In this document: in pieces, positions 34,409 to 43,400 of the stretch | Layout of the letters: every line of letters starts with the position of its first letter | How positions within the stretch are numbered: the stretch's first letter is position 1 | Source: Planktophila sp965267775 | GTDB taxonomy: Bacteria; Actinomycetota; Actinomycetes; Nanopelagicales; Nanopelagicaceae | Length of the DNA: 64,000 nt | Reading direction: 5' to 3' | Assembly (NCBI GenBank): GCA_965267775.1 | Contig: OZ254140.1 | Coordinates: 930,001-994,000 of the forward strand | The notes under the pieces: model-generated | What the model was told of the DNA's origin: nothing | The model's database searches: none | Seen by the model: only the letters and a program-made list of their open reading frames with translations | Translations under genes and position numbers: made by a program

Positions 34409-37400
34409 TTACGGGGTAATTGTTAGTGATTGCAGTGAGACGCCCTCACCATTAGAAGTGATCACTGCGATGCGCCCGGTCGTTGCCCCAATAGATGCAA
34501 GCTCAGTTGCCGAGACGGCGATAGTGGTCGTATCTCCGGAGCTCTTTGAGATTGTCTTGTTGCGCCAGAACTTCACAATGACCGTTCCTGTGAATCCTGT
34601 ACCTGTAATCGTCAGAGTTCCTCCCCCACTTAAGGAGATGGTTGTGGTCGAAAGTCCGGTAATTGACGGTGCCTGGACAGTTGAAGTCTCCAACGAAGTT
34701 GCACCGGTGAGAGCCATTGTTGATCCACCACCAACGACAGTTGTTAACTGGCTATTGATAAATGCCATGAAATACAACTGAACGGTCTGTGTTTCAGAGA
34801 AGTAATTCTGATCTCCAGCTTTAACAACGCGAACTTCGCAATAACCTTGCTTCTGCTCAGAGGCAGTCAATGCGTGGTTACTGATGGCACATCCTGAGAG
34901 AGATGCCGTTCCGGTGAGGGTCTCTGTCACGACACCTGTTCCGTCGCCACCTTGGAGTGAGATTGGATAGGCACTACCTACGACTCCCCCATACATAAAA
35001 ATATTGAGCGGTCTTTGATTAATCTTATTGATTACCGCCGTGCCGGTCTCATAAATCACGGAGATGTAATTGCTCTCTGCACCAATAGTGAATATGAAAT
35101 CCGATGGGGTGACCGTGTAAGTATCTGCGTTGGTCGGTGCCGTGCTACTGAGTGAATAGAGAGCGGATGAGAATTTGGTGGTCACAGTCCCCGTATCGGC
35201 ATTGAGCAACCCTCGAATAACCGGTTTTGGATATCTCGTAATTGGAGATCCGTTATAGGAGACCGCCGTTGCCGTATCCATCGAGATAACAATTGATGGC
35301 GCGCGACCAACTTCGATTCTCATTGGCAAGTTGGTTGAGGATCCATAAATATCAGTAACCGTAATTGTGTCCCAGTAAACGCCGACTGTTAGAGACTCTG
35401 CGACCTGAACCTTAAAGGACCTGGCAGTGGATGTATCCCACGTAATTCCTGTGATGGCGCTAGATGTAAAGGTTGCTGTAATTGTCTCTGAACCAGCGGT
35501 AACGGTGTAGGTCTCGTTAATTCTTAATCCGTAGCGAGCTTTGATGCCCTTGGGGTTAAGTGTCTCGGTAAACCGATTCCTAGTCGCATTGTAATTCTGT
35601 GTGAGTTCAGCAGTAGAGAGAACTCGACTGTAGAGACGAACTGAACCAATCGCCCCGTTAAACCATTCGGTATCGCCATCCCATTTACGTCCAAATAACA
35701 AGCCGGTATCTAGCTTCGATGAATCCCAGGAGATAGAAATTCCGGTTGTCGGTGTAGAGGCAACATTGTTTACAATCAATGTGAGGGCGCTACCAGAGAA
35801 AGTTACTGCTGCATTGGTCCAAGTTTGATCTGGAATTGTTACCTGGGCTGACCAAATCCAGGCTGTACCGTTGAAGAGACCTGCAATCAGATCTGTGGAG
35901 TTAATCCAAACCAATGCGATATTAATCTGTTTTCCACCGGCGCTATATGGCGTCGCAAAGAGAGTTGAGTATGCTGTTTGAGGCCCCGCTCTTCTAAACC
36001 AAGTCTCGGCAGTGTAGTTCTGTAATGTGCCCACATTTGCGGCATAGAGGCAATTCTTGACCGTTGATGAAAATGTAAAAGCACCATTGAGCTCTGTCGA
36101 GAATGATGGAGCAGAACAGGTATTTATTGAAGAAGAAACTACCTTCGAGCCAAGATTCGCAACGAGATCACCCGTCAAACCACGTCCAGAGATATCGTTC
36201 CAAGAATTTCCAGTACGTGGATAGCTTGCGCTATTACCTGCATCTAAATAGAGCACAGTTCCAGAATCAACAAGTGAAGTACTTGCCGAGAAGGATGGTG
36301 GAGGGCTAATAACAATTGTCAGTGGCACGGTGACAGATGCCGAGATTGAATCTATGACAGTAAATGTTTCGTAATACGTACCTACGGTGGCGGTATCAGA
36401 AATTCTAATTCTTGGAGAACCAGCTATCGAAGTATCAACCCAGAAATTGGGGCCATCTGGCGTCAAGGTATATCGATATGTAGGTGTTCCGTTGAGCACG
36501 GTAAAGGTCTCGGTCTTACTGATATTCACCGTCTTCGTAATTGTTGACTTAGATATGAGTGACAAAGTTCCATTGATCGTCGCAAAGACCGCAGTACTTG
36601 TATCGACGATAAACAAGCCATCACTATCTGAATCAGTTACGACGACTCGGTAAAGGAAATTACTTCCCGTGGTTCTCGTATCCGACGGAGTCCAGCTGAA
36701 TGATGCGTTAGAGATACCTGTTCCGCTCTTAATTGAAGAGAATGTTCCACCTGATCCTGTCGTGGTTGATTCCCATCTAAAGGTACGCGTAAGGCCAGCG
36801 GTAGCACTATCTGCCATCGCATTGGTCGTAAAGGATTCAACCATTCCAACGTTAATCGTTGTATTAGCTGGCTTTGTAAATGAAGGTTTTAGTGCAGTTA
36901 TGTAGCGAATAACGATCAGACCGCTACCACCTTGGGCTCCACCAGTGGATTCGTTGTAATTACCATCGCCACCGTTACCGAAACCTGTCTGAGCAGAAAA
37001 ACTCCAACTCGTTAAACCGTATCCACCACCACCAACTCCATAGGTGACCGACTGTCCAGTAATGGAGGACTGGACCCCGGCACCTCGCGCGTTATACGCA
37101 GCAGCACCTCCGGCACCTCCACCGTTATATCCATAGCCATAGGTTCCGTTATAACTCGCACCCGCTCCAGAAGTTGTACTCGCTGCGAAAGTATTTCCAT
37201 TGACGGTAGCGGAGCTAGTCGTACCGGGATCGCCTTTCTGACCAGCTTCCCAATAGTTGCTAGCACCACCACCTGCGCCAGCTGCCGTACCGGCCAATCC
37301 ATCTTGATTAGTGGCATCGACATAACCACCTGCACCTCCTCCGCCGGCAGAGAGTGAATCAAAACTAGTTGTTGCTCCTGAGTAACCACGAGCATCAGCT

Positions 37401-40396
37401 CTTGTATCAGTGGGAAATCCGGCAGCCCCTCCAGCACCAACGGTCACTGGCATGATCGAGCCTGGAATTAAGGGAACAGCTGGCGCAAAATAAACTCCGC
37501 CAGCACCGCCGGCGCCTGCTGGATCCATGATGCGAGGAGTGTAAGAACCTGCTCCGCCACCGCCACCGCCAACCAGAAGTACCGATGCTGCAGTCACTGA
37601 ATCAGGAACTCGCCAACCGGATCGAACGGAAATTAATGTTCGTGGAATTGTGACAACCGTGTAAGGACCGGATGTAGTCGTTGTTGCTACTGGGATTACT
37701 TGGGCGCTCAGTGGTGAGAAGTTAAATGATGAAGTCGAAGGGAGTGCGCGCGATACCGCAGGATTGCCCGCTCCATCATTGAAATCCCAATAAGCAACTA
37801 GATTTGCACTACCCAAGTTGGGTGCCGCATACATTCCCGCCGTAATTTGTGAGAGCGTTCGCGCTTCGCTCCAGACTTTCACTTCATCAACTACGCCTTC
37901 GAATAACTGTCCTCCGTTGTATCCACCGATATAGATATTCGCGGCATCGCTGTGGATAGAGGCGACATCCCAGGTGTTGGCCCAGACGCTGTTGACCAGG
38001 ACGCGAGTCTGAGCATTATTAACGAAGAAAGAGGCTATTGTTCCCGATCGCGTGACCGCAATATGTGTCCACGTATCGAAGACAATACGTTGGGAAGTTT
38101 TAACAGTAGCCCACGTTCCATTCGAGAGCCTGAAGGTGCCCCACCAGTAACCATCAATACAGAGCAGTGCGAAATTGAGAGAACCGAATGCAGTTTTTTG
38201 CGTGCTGTTATTGCATGCTGAAGTTGGCTTAAGCCACGCCTCCCACGTTTGATTGCCCGTCAATGAGACGGTCGCTGAAGTGGAAAGGGATGCAGCACCG
38301 GTGAAGTTGATTGCATCATCTGTCCCCTGCGAATCGGCGAGGACTTGAACGGTGACTGACCTAGATCCTGAGACTCCGTTTGTATCTGTCACAGTCACAT
38401 TCGTTGTGTATGTGCCAACTGGTAGGGCTTCAGAGACTGTAAGGATGCCGGTACTTGAATCGATTGAGAGGCCTTCGTAGAGGGGACTCAGACGGAAGGT
38501 ATTCGAGCCATTAGTACCTGAAGCTGTGTAGGCAGCTTCATAGGTAGTACTCGATGTGCGCTTTGAGGATACGCGAATATTGTTACCTGAAACTGTCGCA
38601 GAAACTGAGTTACGAACATACATCTCAAATGGGATATTTGTTCCCGTATTGGATCCACCAGATAAACCATTTTGGGTCGCACAGCAACCATTAACAGTTC
38701 CAGCAGTTACGGCATAACTGCTATATGTAATACCAATACCACCAGAGCCATCATTGGAATACTCATTTGTTGCGCCATTTTCATTCCAGCCGAAGCCAAA
38801 GCGAACTAGCGCACCTCCACTTGAATTCGCATAATTAATACCGAAGAAGCGAATATCTGCCTGAGAATAGAAGAGCCCGTTACCGATTGCAGAGTATGGT
38901 GATTCGCTCGCAGAGTAGGAAGAACTTACCTTTCTAAATGCACAGCGAGCAGAATTGGTGAAGAGGTTGGTAAATGTGGTTGCAACTGTCACGCAAGAGG
39001 ATCCGTTAGGACCTCCTGAACTTGAGCTGTTGATATTCCACGAGTCTCCATCCGATGAAGTCCATGTTCTACCTGCAGTTGTTGTCTCAATCCATGTAAA
39101 TCCATATGTGGCAGATGTATTTCCAGTCGTACCCGCAGCAATAGCACCACCTGCATAACCGCTCTGCTCTGGATAGAGGGCCATGATCTGGTTGCCCTTG
39201 TTATAGCTAAAGACACCGTATTTAGCATCAATATCTCTTTGCGTATCCCCTGTTTTCCAACGCTCTGGATAGCTTTCATTTAATTGAGTCGAATTCGTCC
39301 AATATGACGATGCGTAGTTGAAGGTGGAGCTTGATTTCTTACCCTTCATCGCCAACATCCAGCCACCACCGCTCATAACGGAGTTCATAATGCAGTAGGT
39401 CAGAGTCGGTGTTCCGTTGACCATAATCCAATAGTTGCCATCCATATTGGTTCCGGTCGATTGCTTAATTTCAAGTGCAGACCCCGCAGCACATCGAGCA
39501 ACAAGACCAAGAGGGCAATAGCCTCCGAAGACGTGGGGGTCGGTTGCTAGCGAGCTAGTAGGAATGGCTGTCTGACTTTGACCAGAGTATTCCCACTCAA
39601 GGTTTACATCTGCCCCCGATGAATTCTCATGAAACCACGCTTCGAGCCGATAAATCTCATTTGCGACCATATTGATAGACCCGCTCGCATTGAAGCTTCC
39701 ATTTGCAGCCGATGCATGGTCTGCCATATCAGTGAGAATGTTCTGACCTTGGATGTTGAGCATAAAACCATCATCACTTCGATTCTTGAATGTAACAGAG
39801 CCTGTGACCGGAGCTTTGATATAGCCAAGATAGTACGTCGTGAATCCATCTACGTTGCAACCGGTTGGCGCCGTGAGAACATAATTTCTTTGAATGTTCG
39901 CAACGGTCTCCACATTGCACGTTCCTGTTGTAAATGGAACACGCGTCATCGCAGTCGATGAGCCAGCCTCATTCTTGGTATATGCAATAAGCCCATTGGT
40001 AAATGCTCCGACAAGCTCCTCGGCCTCTGCATACTCGCCAATTGATCCGTTGAATCCTGCGACCTTAACCGAGTAGGAACATCCAGATGTGAGACCCGTG
40101 ATGGAAATGGTAGAAGAAAGCGAGCCAGTAGATTGCACGACCCCATTGCCATAGGTATTTGCGCAACTCACTCCGGTCCGAGTGGTGATATGCCAACGCC
40201 ATTGCGTTGCATCAATACCTGTTGTCACCATATTGACTGTCAGAGATGTCGCCCCTGAAGTGAGGCTTGTAATTGTTGGCTTTATGGGTGCCGCAGCTTG
40301 AGCTGCCGGAAGTGAGATCCCTGTCTGTATGAAGCCAGCAGAAATCAGCACTACGACCGTGCGAGCGATACGCTTCTGAAGGCTAGAAAGGAACAT
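34409..40396 (-). CDS. Giant secreted protein with PA14, fibrinogen-like and LamG domains (paralogue 2)
   Basis: 1995 aa. Signal peptide to about residue 34 (AAQA). Then an Fn3-like domain (37-125), a PA14-like domain (about 131-285; TTYYLGYIKAPVTGSVTF, SDDGFMLNIQGQ, YRLEAWFHENSSGADVNL), and a fibrinogen C-terminal-like domain (about 292-598) marked by VMSGGGWMLAMKGKK and paired cysteines. An Ig/cadherin-like domain (600-690), LamG (692-878), a glycine-rich block (924-1165), Ig-like domains (1169-1368), a second LamG (1372-1609), Ig- and MBG-like domains and the shared C-terminal module ending SLTITP follow. From the glycine-rich block onward it parallels paralogue 1; the N-terminal third is unique. 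PA14 and fibrinogen-like folds commonly bind sugars, so glycan recognition is a reasonable inference. Confidence 0.88.
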   Translation of the reverse strand: MFLSSLQKRIARTVVVLISAGFIQTGISLPAAQAAAPIKPTITSLTSGATSLTVNMVTTGIDATQWRWHITTRTGVSCANTYGNGVVQSTGSLSSTISITGLTSGCSYSVKVAGFNGSIGEYAEAEELVGAFTNGLIAYTKNEAGSSTAMTRVPFTTGTCNVETVANIQRNYVLTAPTGCNVDGFTTYYLGYIKAPVTGSVTFKNRSDDGFMLNIQGQNILTDMADHASAANGSFNASGSINMVANEIYRLEAWFHENSSGADVNLEWEYSGQSQTAIPTSSLATDPHVFGGYCPLGLVARCAAGSALEIKQSTGTNMDGNYWIMVNGTPTLTYCIMNSVMSGGGWMLAMKGKKSSSTFNYASSYWTNSTQLNESYPERWKTGDTQRDIDAKYGVFSYNKGNQIMALYPEQSGYAGGAIAAGTTGNTSATYGFTWIETTTAGRTWTSSDGDSWNINSSSSGGPNGSSCVTVATTFTNLFTNSARCAFRKVSSSYSASESPYSAIGNGLFYSQADIRFFGINYANSSGGALVRFGFGWNENGATNEYSNDGSGGIGITYSSYAVTAGTVNGCCATQNGLSGGSNTGTNIPFEMYVRNSVSATVSGNNIRVSSKRTSSTTYEAAYTASGTNGSNTFRLSPLYEGLSIDSSTGILTVSEALPVGTYTTNVTVTDTNGVSGSRSVTVQVLADSQGTDDAINFTGAASLSTSATVSLTGNQTWEAWLKPTSACNNSTQKTAFGSLNFALLCIDGYWWGTFRLSNGTWATVKTSQRIVFDTWTHIAVTRSGTIASFFVNNAQTRVLVNSVWANTWDVASIHSDAANIYIGGYNGGQLFEGVVDEVKVWSEARTLSQITAGMYAAPNLGSANLVAYWDFNDGAGNPAVSRALPSTSSFNFSPLSAQVIPVATTTTSGPYTVVTIPRTLISVRSGWRVPDSVTAASVLLVGGGGGGAGSYTPRIMDPAGAGGAGGVYFAPAVPLIPGSIMPVTVGAGGAAGFPTDTRADARGYSGATTSFDSLSAGGGGAGGYVDATNQDGLAGTAAGAGGGASNYWEAGQKGDPGTTSSATVNGNTFAASTTSGAGASYNGTYGYGYNGGGAGGAAAYNARGAGVQSSITGQSVTYGVGGGGYGLTSWSFSAQTGFGNGGDGNYNESTGGAQGGSGLIVIRYITALKPSFTKPANTTINVGMVESFTTNAMADSATAGLTRTFRWESTTTGSGGTFSSIKSGTGISNASFSWTPSDTRTTGSNFLYRVVVTDSDSDGLFIVDTSTAVFATINGTLSLISKSTITKTVNISKTETFTVLNGTPTYRYTLTPDGPNFWVDTSIAGSPRIRISDTATVGTYYETFTVIDSISASVTVPLTIVISPPPSFSASTSLVDSGTVLYLDAGNSASYPRTGNSWNDISGRGLTGDLVANLGSKVVSSSINTCSAPSFSTELNGAFTFSSTVKNCLYAANVGTLQNYTAETWFRRAGPQTAYSTLFATPYSAGGKQINIALVWINSTDLIAGLFNGTAWIWSAQVTIPDQTWTNAAVTFSGSALTLIVNNVASTPTTGISISWDSSKLDTGLLFGRKWDGDTEWFNGAIGSVRLYSRVLSTAELTQNYNATRNRFTETLNPKGIKARYGLRINETYTVTAGSETITATFTSSAITGITWDTSTARSFKVQVAESLTVGVYWDTITVTDIYGSSTNLPMRIEVGRAPSIVISMDTATAVSYNGSPITRYPKPVIRGLLNADTGTVTTKFSSALYSLSSTAPTNADTYTVTPSDFIFTIGAESNYISVIYETGTAVINKINQRPLNIFMYGGVVGSAYPISLQGGDGTGVVTETLTGTASLSGCAISNHALTASEQKQGYCEVRVVKAGDQNYFSETQTVQLYFMAFINSQLTTVVGGGSTMALTGATSLETSTVQAPSITGLSTTTISLSGGGTLTITGTGFTGTVIVKFWRNKTISKSSGDTTTIAVSATELASIGATTGRIAVITSNGEGVSLQSLTITP
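34412..35025 (-). repeat. Conserved C-terminal module, copy 2
   Basis: Paralogue 2 copy. It shares the landmarks of copy 1 with, by eye, well over half of residues identical: EQKQGYCEVRVVKAGDQNY, VQLYFMAF, TITGTGFTG, VKFWRNKTI, SLTITP. It is the best conserved part of these proteins. Confidence 0.85.
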
Positions 40397-40405
40397 GAGA
40401 GTCGG

Positions 40406-40434
40406 ATTCTAAGGGACGGCCTAATGCCAACCAA
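40406..40434 (-). promoter_or_regulatory. Probable promoter of giant paralogue 2 (TTGGTT-17-TAGAAT)
   Basis: Minus-strand TTGGTT (40434-40429) and TAGAAT (40411-40406) are 17 bp apart. The -10 ends nine bases before the ATG at 40396, so the transcript would start only two or three bases before the start codon, effectively leaderless. Confidence 0.6.
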
Positions 40435-40461
40435 GCCGGGATGGGCTGATGAGATGCATCG

Positions 40462-43400
40462 TTATGGGGTAATAGTTAAAGAGTTTACGGAGATACCCTC
40501 GCCAGCTGCGGTGATCACAGCAATTCGGCCACTTGTGGCACCGATGCTGGCAATCGTTGAGACCGGAATATCAATGGAGGTGCCATTGCTTGATGTGACC
40601 GAGACTGTCTTATTTCTCCAGAACTTCACAGTGATTGCGCCGCTAAAGCCAGTACCGGTAATTGTGAATGTACCCCCGCCCGCGAGAGAGATAGTCGTCG
40701 CAGAAAGACCTGTAATAGAAGGCGCTTGAATTGTTGATGTCTCTAAAGAAGTTCCACCATTGAGGGCGATTGTGGAGCCACTTCCAGTAATACCAGTTGG
40801 CTGATTATTGAGATATGCCATGAAATACAGTTGAACTGTCTGTGTCTCTGAGAAGTAATTGCGATCGCCCGCCTTAACTACACGGACTTCACAGAAACCC
40901 TGTTTCTGCTCAGTTGCGGTGAGGTAATGGTTGTTAACAGCACAGCCTGTAAGTGATGAAGTTCCAGTCAATGTCTCAGTGACAACTCCTGTGCCACCGC
41001 CACCTTGCAAAACAATGAGATAAGGCGAACCAACAGTTCCTCCATACATGAAGATATTTAAAGGCAGTTGTTGTGCGCGGTTAATTAATAGGGAGCTATC
41101 GGTATAGATGACACCTTGATAATCCGAGAGTGAACCGGAAGTGAGCGCAAGAGAAGATGCCTTCACTGTGTAAGTTCCAGCATCGGTTGGAGGGGAAGAA
41201 TATGTTGCAATCGCTACCTCTCCATCAGAGAAGGCACGGATAGGGCGCATATAGTTCTTGCCGCTCTCACTTTTGATCGTTGCACCTATCGCCCAGCTTG
41301 AAGTTACGAGAGATCCGATATATCCGGTATCTGCTGCCTGGTATGAACCCCAATAACCCCACTTTGCAAGGTCGTTTACTAATCCAATCATCGTTCTCAC
41401 GCTGCTATCGGCCATAAGTGCTAGCTCTGTATTGTTGGGAACATACCAATCCGTAAAACCACCGCCGCGATATGCACGTGCGTTATAGATCGCACCACCC
41501 GTACAAACATTGAGCCTTGTGTCGTAGGTGTTGTCATATCCAAGTCCAAGGCCGTTCCAGAAACCACTGAGCGTCGTTCCATCGATAGTAGGGGATGCTT
41601 CACACCACTTAGTGACATTGCTCGCTTGGTTATCTGCGCCGCCTGACCAATTTGCAGGCGCCGCCTCTAGATAGCGACCCCACGATTGTTCGGTAGCTGC
41701 AACATAGAAGACCTTTCCGCCACCAGGACCGGTATCCCCCACCGCACATGCTCCACCTTGAGCACATGATGAACCTGAAGCGCCAAGACCCACATAGTTA
41801 ATAGTGACGGGGTTTGAACTGATCGAATTGCTCGAGACCAGTCCCGTAACGGTGACGGTAGGTGAGACAGCAGCAGGACTTCCCGTATAAGTCACTGGAG
41901 CAATTGCATCTACTGAGACTGTCAGCGTATCTGCCTTAATCAGATTAACGCTCACCAATGTTGAGGTAGCTGATTCATAATTATTGCCTCGCGCAATACG
42001 AGCCGTAAATGCACACGAACCAGTTGATTTCATCGCCTGCAGGTTGGCCGATGAGACGGTACAGGAATCCGTTGTCGAGGTTACATATGAAACAGCTCCA
42101 TCGCCCGCACCCGCACTTGGCGTTGAACTGAGTGCGCCAGTTGAACCGAACTTCAGCGGTGACGGAGAGATTGAACCGGTAATAGTTCGCGTTGCACGGT
42201 TGATTGTTAGGGTTGAAGTCTCATATGCAACAGCTGTATATGAATCCGAGTTGGAAATTACCGCGGTTGGAGTTATTTGGTAGCTTCCAGCGTTAACTGG
42301 CTTGGTTGTAGATGGCCCAAATGATGATGCTGAATTCTCGGTTCCTGTGTAAGACCATGAAATAGAAGTGACTGTGTCGCTATTTTGTAGTCCTGTGATC
42401 GTATAGCCAGGAGCAAAGCTCAGCGCGCTTCCCGTATAGGTATCAGTTCTCGCTAATGAAGTAACAGTAATTGTGTCAGCCTTGCCCACAACAATCGCAA
42501 TTGCATACTGATTCGTTGCACCCTTTGTATCTGTGGCAGTCATCGTTTCGTAATACGTACCAGGGCCAAGCGTTCGAGCCAACGTCAGCGTTGCTTGATT
42601 TGCCGTAGCACTGTTCCACGTTATCCCTGACCTGTTATTTGGCGTGAAGGTAAAGGTTTTATTGCCCGTGCCCGTTCCAGTTACGGCGGTAAAGGTATCG
42701 GTATGTGTCGCTCCATATTTCTGGGTCGTGTAGCTGCCAGAGATACTTATTCGAGGGTTGATTGTTAAGTAGACCGCAGTACTTGTATCGACTATCGAAA
42801 GTCCGACCGTGTCGGAATCAGTGACAATTACCCGATATTGATATCGGGCTCCACTCGTATTAGTTTCGAGAGTTGGCGTTGAATATGTTTGGGATGTAAA
42901 GCCTGACCCTGTTGAGATATTGCTCCAGGTTGTTCCGGTATCAGTTGAAGATTGCCAACGATAGCTGCGGGTCAAAGGGGATATTGGATCAGCAGAGACT
43001 GTAATAGTGTCAATCAAACCGGCAGTCGTTGTGTCATATGTGGGTTGGGTAAAGATCGGCTTACTTGCTGTTATCCAGCGGACTACGACAACACCTGATC
43101 CGCCGAATCCACCTATCGTTCCCGATGCAGATCCGCCACCGCCGCCACCGCCAGTATTTGCTCCACCAAATTTTCCTGCCTGAGAGTTTGTAATTCCGCC
43201 TGCGCCACCGCCGCCATTTCCGCCTGCGCCACCGCCCGTAGAGGCTGTCCATCCGCCACCGCCACCGCCACCGCCAAAAGTTTGAGAAGGTGTCGTTACA
43301 TCGGATGAAATACCAGCACCGCCTGCCGTGCCTGAAGTGATGTTACTTGGCGCACCAGCACCACCCGCGCCACTAGTGCCGCTTGCCGTTGTTATCGCCG

